The position numbers and the translations under genes were made by a program. DNA of 64,000 bases from Bradyrhizobium lupini. GTDB taxonomy: Bacteria > Pseudomonadota > Alphaproteobacteria > Rhizobiales > Xanthobacteraceae. The notes beneath the pieces are model-generated. The model was not told where the DNA came from and did not search any database. It saw only the letters and a program-made list of their open reading frames with translations. Shown piece by piece: positions 45,909 to 54,257 of the stretch. Every line of letters starts with the position of its first letter. The stretch's first letter is position 1. Where the stretch lies: assembly GCF_040939785.1 (NCBI RefSeq), contig NZ_CP162553.1:4464001-4528000 (forward strand), read 5' to 3'.

Positions 45909-47058
45909 CGCGCGTGCCAGTCGTGAAGGCGATCTCGATCGCCTGTCTTGCCCTCCTCCTGGGAGGCTTCCCCGCTGCCGTCTCGGCCCAGCAGGACCAG
46001 GATCCCGATGCGCTGCTCGATAGCGCGGAAAAGGCGATGCAGGAGTCCGGCGACAGCCTCAGGCAAAAGGGTCCGGACGGAGCCTGAACAATCAATCCGA
46101 TGCGATTCAGAAGCTCGAGGACTACAAGCGCGCGACGGAAAAGAGCCAATCCTCCAATCGCGATCGTTCCGTCATCACGCAGCGCGATCTCGACGAGCTG
46201 TTGAAGCAGATCGAGAAGGCCGCGAAGGAAGGCAATCGCGAGGCGGCCCAGCGCCTGCTCGAGCAGCTCGCGCAGATCATGGAAAACCTCCAGATGGCGC
46301 AGCCCGGGCAATCCGGCGACAGCGACATGGAGCAGGCGCTCAACGAGCTCAGCGACATGATCCGCAAGCAGCAGCAATTGCGCGACAAGACTTTCAAGCA
46401 GGGACAGGATTCCCGGCGTGAGCGCTCGCGCGGCAAGCAGCAGGGCGACCAGTCGATGTCGGATCTCCAGCAGGATCAGCAGTCGCTGCGCGACCGCCTG
46501 AAGAAGCTGCAGGACGAGCTCGCCAAGCGCGGCCTCACGCAGAAGGGGCAAAAGGGCCAGAAGAGCCAGGGCCAGAAGGGGCAAAAAGGTCAGCAGGGCG
46601 AGCAGGGACAGCCGGGCCAGGATGGCGATCAGGACGGTGACCAGGGCGATGACGACGGCAGTCTGGACGCCGCCGACGGGGCCATGGGCGATGCCGGCTC
46701 GCAGCTCGGCGAAGGCAATTCGGATGGTGCCGTGGACTCGCAGGGGAAAGCTCTCGAGGCCTTGCGCAAGGGCGCGCAGAAGATGGCCGAGGCGATGCAG
46801 CAGGGCGATGGCGACGGGCAGGGCGATGGCCCCGGCAATCGGCCCGGCCGTCAGCAGAGCGGCGGCAATCAGACCGATCCGCTCGGTCGCCCACTTCACG
46901 GCCGCGATCTGAGCGACGACTACACGGTCAAGATCCCCGGCGAGATCGACGCCCAGCGCGTCCGCCGCATCCTCGAGGAGCTCCGCCGCCGCTTGGGGGA
47001 CAGCTCGCGCCCGCAGATCGAGCTCGATTACATCGAGCGGCTGCTGAAGGATTTTTGA
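45896..47058 (+). pseudogene. TIGR02302-type secreted protein, C-terminal part, one frameshift
   Basis: About 387 residues after repair. The ATG at 45896 opens a clear signal peptide (VVKAISIACLALLLGGFPAA, cleavage near VSA|QQ). A helical region follows (LDSAEKAMQESGDSLRQ, RDLDELLKQIEKAAKEGNRE), then a Gln/Gly/Lys low-complexity tract (GQKGQKGQQGEQGQPGQDG) and a conserved end (HGRDLSDDYTVKIPGE). One C is missing at about 46084 (GCCTG should be GCCCTG). I recall the TIGR02302 description noting that B. japonicum carries this family as two tandem frames; this pair fits it. Confidence 0.8.
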
Positions 47059-47063
47059 GTTCT

Positions 47064-47169
47064 CTGTCATTGCCCGGCTTGACCGGGCGATCCAGTACTC
47101 CGACACGGTTGTGATTCAATCGAGAGGCTGCGGCGTACTGGATGCCCCGGTCAAGCCGGGGCATGACAG
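47064..47169. repeat. large inverted repeat hairpin element
   Basis: Two 39-base arms (47064-47102 and 47131-47169) are reverse complements with about four differences; each contains its own palindrome (CCCGGCTTGACCGGG). The spacer is 28 bases. It sits between the TIGR02302 C-part and the CpdR-like gene and may end transcription on both strands. The GTCATGCCCCGGCTTGACC type is a known dispersed Rhizobiales repeat. Confidence 0.75.
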
Positions 47170-47194
47170 CGGAATACGTGGCGCCCCGACGCCG

Positions 47195-47570
47195 CTATCC
47201 CTTCTTCGCCGCCAGCGCGTCCGCCACCGCCGTGCGGATGTCGGCGACCGAGAACGGCTTGGTCACGACGTCATGCACCAGCGCATTGAGGTTCGAGGCG
47301 CGCTCGCGCTGGTCGGCAAAGCCGGTCATCAGCAGAATGGTCAAATCGGGGAAATCGCGTGCGACGGAAAGCGCCAGCGCGATGCCGTCCATCACCGGCA
47401 TCTGGATGTCGGTGAGCAGCAGGTCGAACCTGCCGTCCGCGCGCGTGAGGATCTCCAGCGCCTCGGCGCCGTCTTGCGCGGTGACGATCTCGTGGCCGTC
47501 CATGGCGATGGCGCGCGCCACCAGCTGGCGCATCAGAATCCTCGTCGTCGGCGATCAGGATCTTGGACAT
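47195..47570 (-). pseudogene. cpdR: CpdR-like single-domain response regulator, one frameshift
   Basis: About 124 residues after repair: a lone receiver. It begins MSKILIADDEDS (acidic pocket), has the phospho-Asp in FDLLLTDIQMPVMDG, Thr in ILLMTGFADQ and Lys in VVTKPFS. There is no output domain. The sequence resembles CpdR, the alphaproteobacterial cell-cycle receiver that delivers substrates to ClpXP. An extra T near 47536 (GATTCTGATG for GATTCGATG) shifts the frame after residue 12; this is the only insertion-type indel in the window and looks like a base-call error. Confidence 0.76.
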
Positions 47571-47629
47571 GAGACCAACCTTGGGATCAATCTCGCCACC
47601 AACTTTGCCTGCGAGACCTGCGAAATCGA

Positions 47630-48511
47630 TTATACGCTGCCGCCGGCGATGTCGCGCCGGTTGAAGAAGCGAACGTCGATATTGCGGCCCTCCGGCGGCG
47701 GCGAGGCCAGGCGCGAGCGGAAGAAGGCGCGCTCGCCGGGCTGTAGCACGGTCTGTTCCAGAACGGCGTTCCAGGCGTAGATTTCCGCGCCTTGCGCGTC
47801 GCGCACTGCGAAGCGCAAGCGGGGAATGTCGAGCGGCTTCTTGCCCTGTCCCACGATCACGCCCTCGATCACCAGCACCTGCTTACCGTCTACTGTCTCG
47901 CTGGAGAGCTTGACGTCCTTGAAGGCGAGTGCGCGCAGGTTAACTTCGAGGCCAACCATCCTGTAGAAGGCTGCCGTCTGCGGCAGCAGCCGCACCATGT
48001 CGCCGCGCCAGATCACCAGCGCCAGGACCAGCGCGCCCATGGCGGCGCAGGCGGTCGGCAGGCCGAAATGGGATTTTCGCGGGGCCGCCGTGGCCTCCGG
48101 ACGGCGCACTCGCGCGCCGCGGCGACGGCCGAACAGGCCACGGAACCAGGACTGGTGCTGTTCGCCGCCGACTTCCTCCTCAACGGATCGGGCGGCCGCG
48201 GACCATTCGTCCTCGGTGTCGGCGGCTTCCTGGTCCGGCCAGTCGCTGGCGATCGAGGGGCTGCCAACGACAGGCGCGTCAGCGGCTCCGTCGTCCTGGG
48301 CATAGGAGTTCCATTGCTCGGCGAGATCGGCCTGGTCGTCGGCCCGGCTGGCCGCGGCCATGGCCGGCACAGATGCCTCCTCGATGGCATCCTCGGCATG
48401 GGCGACCCACGTTTCCTTGCAACGGGAACAGCGCACGGTCCGGCCGTTCGCCCCAAGGCTCGCGGGCTTGATGGCGTAGGATGTCGTACAATGAGGGCAG
48501 ACGATATGCAT
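47630..48511 (-). CDS. MJ0042-type zinc-ribbon membrane protein
   Basis: A 293-residue protein. The N terminus is a zinc ribbon of the MJ0042 type (MHIVCPHCTTSYAIKPASLG and VRCSRCKETW, four Cys). A long acidic linker, a basic patch (FGRRRGARVRRPE), one membrane helix (ACAAMGALVLALVIWRGDMV) and a C-terminal beta-rich domain related to DUF3426 follow. It lies next to ftsEX, as is usual in Rhizobiales, divergent from ftsE. The ribbon probably faces the cytoplasm and the C domain the periplasm; a role in envelope or division is inferred. Confidence 0.85.
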   Translation of the reverse strand: MHIVCPHCTTSYAIKPASLGANGRTVRCSRCKETWVAHAEDAIEEASVPAMAAASRADDQADLAEQWNSYAQDDGAADAPVVGSPSIASDWPDQEAADTEDEWSAAARSVEEEVGGEQHQSWFRGLFGRRRGARVRRPEATAAPRKSHFGLPTACAAMGALVLALVIWRGDMVRLLPQTAAFYRMVGLEVNLRALAFKDVKLSSETVDGKQVLVIEGVIVGQGKKPLDIPRLRFAVRDAQGAEIYAWNAVLEQTVLQPGERAFFRSRLASPPPEGRNIDVRFFNRRDIAGGSV

Positions 48512-48702
48512 GGACGAGCCTTGATGCATGGACAAGTCTTGACTGTGACACGGTCGTGGAGAACCGAGACGGAAAGATGCTACCAATTATGCTACAGGAC
48601 GACCGTTAACGAACCGGAAACCATAACGGCCGCAAAACCCGCGGATCGCGTGTGGCGGAGCACAGCCGTGCGGCCCGCGGCCTCTCTCGAACGGAGCTGA
48701 GC

Positions 48703-49362
48703 TTGGTTCGGTTCGAAAATGTCGGATTGCGTTACGGCCTGGGGCCCGAGGTCCTGCGCGACCTCAACTTCCAGATCCCGGCGCATTCCTTCCAGTTCCT
48801 CACCGGCCCGTCCGGCGCCGGCAAGACCTCGTTGCTGCGCCTGTTGTTCCTCTCGCATCGCCCGACGCGGGGGCTCGTCAACTTGTTCGGTCACGACATC
48901 TCGCAGCTCGGCAAGGACGAGATCGCAGACTTGCGCAAGCGCATCGGCATCGTGCTCCAGGATTTCCGCCTGCTCGATCACATGACGACCTATGAAAACG
49001 TGGCGCTGCCGTTCCGCGTGATGGGCCGCAGCGAATCGAGCTACCGCAAGGAGGTCATCGATCTCCTGAAATGGGTTGGGCTCGGCGAGCGCATGGACGC
49101 GCTGCCGCCGATCCTGTCCGGCGGCGAAAAGCAGCGCGCGGCAATCGCGCGCGCCGTGATCTCGCGGCCGCAGCTGCTGCTGGCCGACGAGCCAACCGGC
49201 AGCGTCGATCCGACGCTCGGCCGCCGCCTGCTGCGGCTGTTCATCGAGCTCAACAAGTCAGGCACCGCCGTCATCATCGCCACCCACGATATCGCCCTGA
49301 TGGACCAGTACGAGGCGCGACGCTTCGTGCTGCACCAGGGACGGCTGCACGTCTATGAATAG
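48703..49362 (+). CDS. ftsE: cell-division ATP-binding protein FtsE
   Basis: A 219-residue ABC ATPase. It has Walker A GPSGAGKTSLLRLLF, signature LSGGEKQRAAIARAV, Walker B LLLADEPTGSVDP and H-loop IIATHDIALMDQY. The best start is TTG 48703 (VRFENVGLRYG), with GGAGCTGAGC upstream; the earlier GTG lacks support. FtsE drives FtsX to regulate peptidoglycan hydrolases during division. Its stop overlaps the ftsX start by 8 bases. Confidence 0.94.
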   Translation: MVRFENVGLRYGLGPEVLRDLNFQIPAHSFQFLTGPSGAGKTSLLRLLFLSHRPTRGLVNLFGHDISQLGKDEIADLRKRIGIVLQDFRLLDHMTTYENVALPFRVMGRSESSYRKEVIDLLKWVGLGERMDALPPILSGGEKQRAAIARAVISRPQLLLADEPTGSVDPTLGRRLLRLFIELNKSGTAVIIATHDIALMDQYEARRFVLHQGRLHVYE

Positions 49363-50323
49363 GCCCGACGAGCGCGGCGTGCTGGTCGATCTCGGGCAGG
49401 AGGGGCCGCCGCTTCCGGCCCGGGCGCGCAATATGTCGCCGATCGTGCCGCGCGCCTCGATCCACGGCCGCGCGCTGGTCGCCGTTGTCGCCATCATGAC
49501 CTTCCTGGCCTCGATGACGACCGGCACGGTGCTGCTGGTGAGCGCCTCCGCCGCCGAATGGCAGTCGGATGTCGCGAGCGAGATCACCATTCAGGTCCGG
49601 CCGCAGACGGGCCGCGATCTCGAACGCGACACCGCGGCGGTGACCGAGGCCATGCGCGCGCAAGCCGGCATCGTCGAGGTCAAGCCGTTCACGAAGGACG
49701 AGAGCGGCAAGCTACTCGAGCCCTGGCTCGGCACCGGGCTGTCGATGGACGATCTGCCGGTCCCGCGCATGATCATCGCGCGCGTGCAGCCCGGCACGGC
49801 GCTCGATCTCGGCGCCTTGCGCGCCCGCGTGACCCAGGTGGCGCCAAGCGCCAGCGTCGACGATCACCGCGCCTGGATCGAGCGCATGCGCTCGATGACC
49901 AACGCCACCGTGCTCGCCGGTCTCGGCATCCTCGCGCTCGTCATCGTCGCCACCATCATCTCGGTGTCGTTCGCAACCCGCGGCGCCATGGCGGCGAACC
50001 GTCCGATCGTCGAGGTGCTGCATTTCGTCGGCGCCGGCGACCGCTACATCGCCAACCGCTTCCTGCGTCATTTCCTCAGGCTGGGGCTGGAGGGCGGCGT
50101 GATCGGCGGCGGCGCCGCCATGCTGGTGTTCGGCTTCTCCGAGTCGATTGCAGGCTGGTTTTCGGGCACTCCCGTCGGCGACCAGTTCGCCGCGCTGCTC
50201 GGCACCTTCTCGCTGCGGCCATCCGGCTACATCGTGCTCGCGGTGCAGGCCGTGCTGATCGGCGCCATCACCGCGGTCGCCTCGCGCCAGACGCTGTTCG
50301 CGACGCTGAATGATGTCGATTGA
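49355..50323 (+). CDS. ftsX: cell-division permease-like protein FtsX
   Basis: A 322-residue membrane protein with four helices. The first follows a cytoplasmic N-terminal tail (about 40 residues), a large periplasmic domain comes next (about 70-185), and three helices close it (VLAGLGILALVIVATIISV onward), the FtsX/MacB fold with GANRPIVEVLHFVGAGDRYIA-type coupling region. With FtsE it controls periplasmic amidases at the septum. The start overlaps ftsE. Confidence 0.93.
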   Translation: MNRPDERGVLVDLGQEGPPLPARARNMSPIVPRASIHGRALVAVVAIMTFLASMTTGTVLLVSASAAEWQSDVASEITIQVRPQTGRDLERDTAAVTEAMRAQAGIVEVKPFTKDESGKLLEPWLGTGLSMDDLPVPRMIIARVQPGTALDLGALRARVTQVAPSASVDDHRAWIERMRSMTNATVLAGLGILALVIVATIISVSFATRGAMAANRPIVEVLHFVGAGDRYIANRFLRHFLRLGLEGGVIGGGAAMLVFGFSESIAGWFSGTPVGDQFAALLGTFSLRPSGYIVLAVQAVLIGAITAVASRQTLFATLNDVD

Positions 50324-50337
50324 GATGGTTTTCTTCC

Positions 50338-50485
50338 TTCTCTCCTTGTGGGAGAAGGTGGCGCGAAGCGCCGGATGAGGGGTTCTATCCACGTGCACGA
50401 ACGTCGAGGCGAGTTCGCGGAGACATACCCCTCACCCGTCTCGCCGCTATCGCGGCGAGCCACCCTCTCCCACAAGGGGAGAGGG
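50338..50485. repeat. inverted repeat element between ftsX and ydcF-like gene
   Basis: Left arm CCTTGTGGGAGAAGGTGGC (near 50344) pairs with GCCACCCTCTCCCACAAGG (near 50459); GATGAGGGG and CCCCTCACCC pair inside. This is the CCCTCTCCCACAAGGGGAGAGG family common in Rhizobiales. The 278-base gap between the genes holds nothing else that I can support. Confidence 0.72.
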
Positions 50486-50600
50486 GAAATCTGGTTCGCG
50501 GCCCCAGCGCTTCGCCACATAGTTTGAGGCCGACAAACCGGACTCCACTTCGCCTCAAAACGTCCTAAAATCACCTCTGGGAAGGGATCACCGACATCGC

Positions 50601-51305
50601 ATGAGCGCGCCGACCGCCGATCGATCGCCGAAACTGCCGCGCGGGTGGCTGCGCGCGGCCGTGATGTCGACGATTGCGCTCGCCTTCGTCGGCGCGGCGG
50701 CGGGCTTTATTGCGTTTCTGTCGCAATTGCGCGGCGCCGAGATCGCGCCGGACCGCGAGGCGGACGGCATCGTGGTGCTCACCGGCGGCTCCTCGCGGGT
50801 GTCGGATGCGATGGAGCTGCTCGCTGCCGGCTACGGCAGGAGGCTCCTGATCTCCGGCGTACACCCGACCTCGACGGCGAGCGACATCTCCCGGACGCTG
50901 CCGGAGAACCAGTCTTTCATGCGTTGCTGCGTCGATCTCGACCGCACCGCGGTCTCGACCCGCGGCAATGCCGCGGAAGCGCGGCGCTGGGCCGCGGGAC
51001 GCGGCTTCAAATCGCTGATCGTGGTCACCTCGAACTATCATATGCCGCGCGCGCTGGTGGAATTCTCGCATGCGATGCCGGAGGCGACACTGATCCCGTT
51101 CGTGGTGGTCGGCGACAAATGGCGCGACGAGCCGTGGTGGACCTCGGCGTCCACTTTGCGGCTGCTGCTGTCGGAATATGTCAAGTATATCGCGGCGGAG
51201 GTCAGGGTGCGGCTGGAGGATTTCGGGATTGACCTTTCGCCCGAGATGTCGGAGCAGCCTTCCGGGCTGCAGGCGAAGCGGCCCGCCACCGCACAGGCCA
51301 ATTGA
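50601..51305 (+). CDS. YdcF/DUF218 family membrane-anchored protein
   Basis: A 234-residue protein with one N-terminal membrane helix (AAVMSTIALAFVGAAAGFIAFL) and a periplasmic DUF218 domain: ADGIVVLTGGSSRVSDAMELL, GRRLLISGVHPT, STRGNAAEARRWAAGRG and VTSNYHMPRAL. DUF218/ElyC proteins act in envelope polysaccharide or peptidoglycan precursor control. Its stop lies inside a tandem 11-bp repeat. It follows ftsEX and precedes plsC by 33 bases, a conserved envelope block. Confidence 0.88.
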   Translation: MSAPTADRSPKLPRGWLRAAVMSTIALAFVGAAAGFIAFLSQLRGAEIAPDREADGIVVLTGGSSRVSDAMELLAAGYGRRLLISGVHPTSTASDISRTLPENQSFMRCCVDLDRTAVSTRGNAAEARRWAAGRGFKSLIVVTSNYHMPRALVEFSHAMPEATLIPFVVVGDKWRDEPWWTSASTLRLLLSEYVKYIAAEVRVRLEDFGIDLSPEMSEQPSGLQAKRPATAQAN

Positions 51306-51332
51306 TCGGCAACTGATCGGCAATTGATCGGA
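51300..51332 (+). repeat. three tandem 11-bp repeats at the ydcF-like stop codon
   Basis: Units AATTGATCGGC, AACTGATCGGC and AATTGATCGGA follow each other directly. The TGA in the first is the stop codon of the gene; since 11 is not a multiple of three, the later copies provide TGA in the other frames. It lies just before the plsC start. Confidence 0.75.
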
Positions 51333-51338
51333 TCCTCG

Positions 51339-52112
51339 ATGTTCTTGATTTTCCTGCGATCGCTCGTGTTCAACGTGCTGTTCTACACCGTGCTGGTGTG
51401 CCTCGCGATCGTGGCGCTGCCGACCTTCGCATTGCCGCCGCGCGCCATGCTCACGGTCGCGCAATGGTGGGCAAAGGCGACGCTGTTTCTGATGCGGGCT
51501 GTCTGCAACATCAAGGTGGAATTCCGCGGCCTCGAAAAGATCCCGAGGGGACCATTGGTCGTTGTGGCGAAGCACCAGTCGTTCTGGGAGACGTTCGTCT
51601 TGCCGGGCTTCTTCGACCGTCCGATTTTCATCCTCAAGCGTCAGCTCATGCAGATCCCGGTGTTCGGCCAGTTCCTGGTCAAGACCGGGATGATCGCGAT
51701 CGACCGCAATGCCGGCGTCAAGGCGCTGCTGGACATGACGCGGCGGGCGCGGGAGGCCGTGCGCAGCGGCGGGCAGCTCGTGATCTTTCCCGAAGGCACG
51801 CGCCGCGCCCCGGGCGCGCCACCGGACTACAAGAGCGGCTTCGCGCAGATCTATTCGTCCTGCGGCGCGCCGTGCCTGCCGATCGCGCTCAATTCCGGCC
51901 TGTTCTGGCCGCGCCGCACCTTCATGCGCTATCCCGGCACGCTGGTGGTGGAATTCCTCGATCCGCTGCCGCCGGGCTTATCCAAGGACGAGTTTCTCTC
52001 CCGTGTGCAAACGGTGATCGAAGACGCGACCGGCCGCCTCGTCGAAGCGGGCCGCAAGGAGCAGGAGCAGCTGATCGGCTCGGCGCCGAGCTATGCGCCG
52101 TCGGAGAGCTAG
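51339..52112 (+). CDS. plsC: 1-acyl-sn-glycerol-3-phosphate acyltransferase
   Basis: A 257-residue PlsC-family acyltransferase. An N-terminal hydrophobic anchor is followed by the acyltransferase block I variant KHQSFWETFVLP (H-x4-E instead of the usual D), GMIAIDRNAG (block II) and VIFPEGTRRAPG (block III). It makes phosphatidic acid from lysophosphatidate. The Glu for Asp change occurs in related alphaproteobacterial members, as far as I recall. Start ATG 51339; it overlaps the convergent ChaC gene by 4 bases at the stop. Confidence 0.9.
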   Translation: MFLIFLRSLVFNVLFYTVLVCLAIVALPTFALPPRAMLTVAQWWAKATLFLMRAVCNIKVEFRGLEKIPRGPLVVVAKHQSFWETFVLPGFFDRPIFILKRQLMQIPVFGQFLVKTGMIAIDRNAGVKALLDMTRRAREAVRSGGQLVIFPEGTRRAPGAPPDYKSGFAQIYSSCGAPCLPIALNSGLFWPRRTFMRYPGTLVVEFLDPLPPGLSKDEFLSRVQTVIEDATGRLVEAGRKEQEQLIGSAPSYAPSES

Positions 52113-52720
52113 CGGTTTTCCCGATCGTCCGCCGGAGCCGGCGCGTGCGGAGAATGCGCATCACCATGCAGCATCGTGGCAAGCTGATGCAGGGGCGCAT
52201 CGCGAAAACCTTCGGCCTCGATCGCCTTCGCCGTCGCGGTCACGTAGTCGCGGTTGGCGCCGGACTGGCCGTGGCCCTGGATCACGTGGCGATGCTGGTC
52301 GGTGAGCGACAGCCGGCCGGCATATTGCACATGGCCTCGGTCGACGACATAGGCGAGCGCGGAGACGCGCTGACGCGCGTCGTTCTCCAGCCACACCGAG
52401 CGCATGACCTCGCGATAGACCGACGTCACCTGCTCGCGCGCGCGCAGATAGGCGACGACGTCGGCGCGGTTCTTTTCGGCGACGCGGAAGGCGATGCCGC
52501 GGCAGGCGCCGCCGCGGTCGAGGCCGAGCACCAGACCCGGCTTCTCCGGCGTGCCACGATGCACGAAGGAATAGACACAGAGCGCGCGATGCTCGCCGAC
52601 CAGCCGCGCCGGGACACGCTCCTCGAATTCGAAGCCCGGCCGCCACATCAGCGAGCCGTAGCCGAACACCCAGAGGTCGCCTTTGGCAGTGGTGACGGAG
52701 GGGAGGGTAATTTCCGACAT
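52109..52720 (-). CDS. gamma-glutamylcyclotransferase (ChaC family)
   Basis: A 203-residue ChaC-type enzyme. The substrate-binding motif is WVFGYGSLMWRPGF near residue 17, the catalytic Glu is probably in REVMRSVWLENDARQRV, and CVYSFVHRGTPEKPGLVLGL is typical. It releases 5-oxoproline from glutathione or gamma-glutamyl peptides. ATG at 52720; a longer frame was rejected for lack of similarity. It lies convergent to plsC and divergent from the DUF2125 gene. Confidence 0.9.
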   Translation of the reverse strand: MSEITLPSVTTAKGDLWVFGYGSLMWRPGFEFEERVPARLVGEHRALCVYSFVHRGTPEKPGLVLGLDRGGACRGIAFRVAEKNRADVVAYLRAREQVTSVYREVMRSVWLENDARQRVSALAYVVDRGHVQYAGRLSLTDQHRHVIQGHGQSGANRDYVTATAKAIEAEGFRDAPLHQLATMLHGDAHSPHAPAPADDRENR

Positions 52721-52830
52721 TTCGGGCACGGCTACCAGAACCGCGCCCCCAAGCGAAGCGAATTCTCTGCCTTTCGGAGCAAGCCAACCTCGCTTACATT
52801 TGCCATCATCAGAGGTCAAAGGGTCGCCGT

Positions 52831-54014
52831 ATGTCCGATATGACCGTTGCCGCGCGCCGGCGCTCCCGTTGGGGCCTTTTCATCGCCCCTGTCATCCTCC
52901 TGATCCTCGCGGTGGCGTGGAGCTGCTTCTGGTTCTATGCGGCGTCGCAGGCCGAAATCGCCGCGGACGCCTGGCGCGCGCAGGAGGCCAAATCCGGCCG
53001 CGTCTATGATTGCGCCAAGCGCTCGATCGCGGGCTTCCCCTTCCGCTTCGAGGTCCGGTGTTCGGGCGCCAGCGTCGCCCTGGTGTCGCAGAACGCCAGC
53101 AAGACGCCGTTCACGGCGAAGCTCGACAACATCCTGGTCGTCGCCCAAGTCTACGATCCCAAGCGCGTCATCGCCGAATTTACCGCACCCGCGACGCTCA
53201 CTGACGGCGTCACGCAGAGCACCTTCGTGGTGAACTGGAGCAAGGGTCGCAGCAGTGTGGTCGGCCTGCCCGCCGTGCCGGAGCGCGCTTCCATCGTGTT
53301 CGAGGAGCCGACCGTCAATCGTGTCGACGGCAGCATGCAGGTGCCGCTCGCGCGCGCAAAACAGGTCGAGCTGCATGGACGCCTTGCGGATGGATCTCCG
53401 TCCGATCATCCCGTGATCGAGACCGTGCTCCAGATCGCGCAGGGCAGCGTCCAGGGCGTTCATCCGCTGCTCGCCGAGCCGTTCGAGGCCGACACGCGGG
53501 CGAAGATCACCGGACTGTCCGACCTCACGCCAAAGCCGTGGCCGCAGCGCTTCCGCGAGATCCAGGCCGCCGGCGGCCATATCGAAATCGTGCAGTCCCG
53601 GATCCAGCAGGGCGAGATGATCGCGGTTGCGGCCGGCACGCTCGGGCTCTCGGCAAACGGCCGTCTCGACGGCGAATTGCAGATGACCGTGACGGGCCTG
53701 GAGCGCGTGATCCCCGCGCTCGGCATCGAGAAGATGCTGGAGGAGGGGTGCCGCAGGCGACCCTCGATCGCGTCGCGCCCGGCGTGAAGTCGCAGGACCT
53801 CAACAATCTGTTCGGTGCGCTCGACCGTGCCGTTCCCGGCCTCGGCAAGGTCATCAAGCAGAACGCCAATGCCGGCGTTGCCGCCGGCATCAATTCGATC
53901 GGCACCGAGAGCACGCTGGAAGGCAAGAAAGCTCGCAGCTTCCCGCTGAAGTTCGTCGACGGCGCCGTGCTGCTCGGCCCGGTCAAGGTCGGCCAGATCC
54001 CGCCGCTGTATTAA
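52831..54014 (+). pseudogene. DUF2125 membrane-anchored protein, one frameshift
   Basis: About 394 residues after repair. One N-terminal helix (WGLFIAPVILLILAVAWSCFW) is followed by a periplasmic region with YDCAKRSIAGFPFRFEVRCSGAS (two Cys), the DUF2125 block, and a C-terminal part ending VDGAVLLGPVKVGQIPPLY. The break is at 53745-53748, where GGGG should be GGGGG to read LEEGVPQATLDRVAPGV. The fold recalls long beta structures of envelope lipid-transport proteins; function unknown. It sits between the envelope cluster and tyrA. Confidence 0.82.
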
Positions 54015-54257
54015 GGTCGTGAATTCATAAACCTGCCGGGCGGACAGCTCGGTCCGTCTGATGCGTTCGAAACTGTGAACAGATCGCTTCTGCGAAGAGC
54101 TTCTTGTCGGCGCCGGTGACGCAACCTGCGAGGTTCTCTCCTGCGTCGGGCGAGGAGTGCGTCAGCGCGTCTGGACAGGTAGCGTTCTGCCGCCCTATTG
54201 AAGACCAACTGACGGCTCTAAGGTCGCGGCCAAATTATCTGGGGTTCGGGGGAAACA

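Noticed and set aside
46201..47058. Separate gene starting at TTG 46201
   Set aside because: It is the downstream part of the TIGR02302 C gene; in-frame homology extends upstream to 46084, where one missing base breaks the frame.
51398..52843. 481-codon frame over plsC and the ChaC gene
   Set aside because: It overlaps two recognised genes in different strands and frames and shows no domain.
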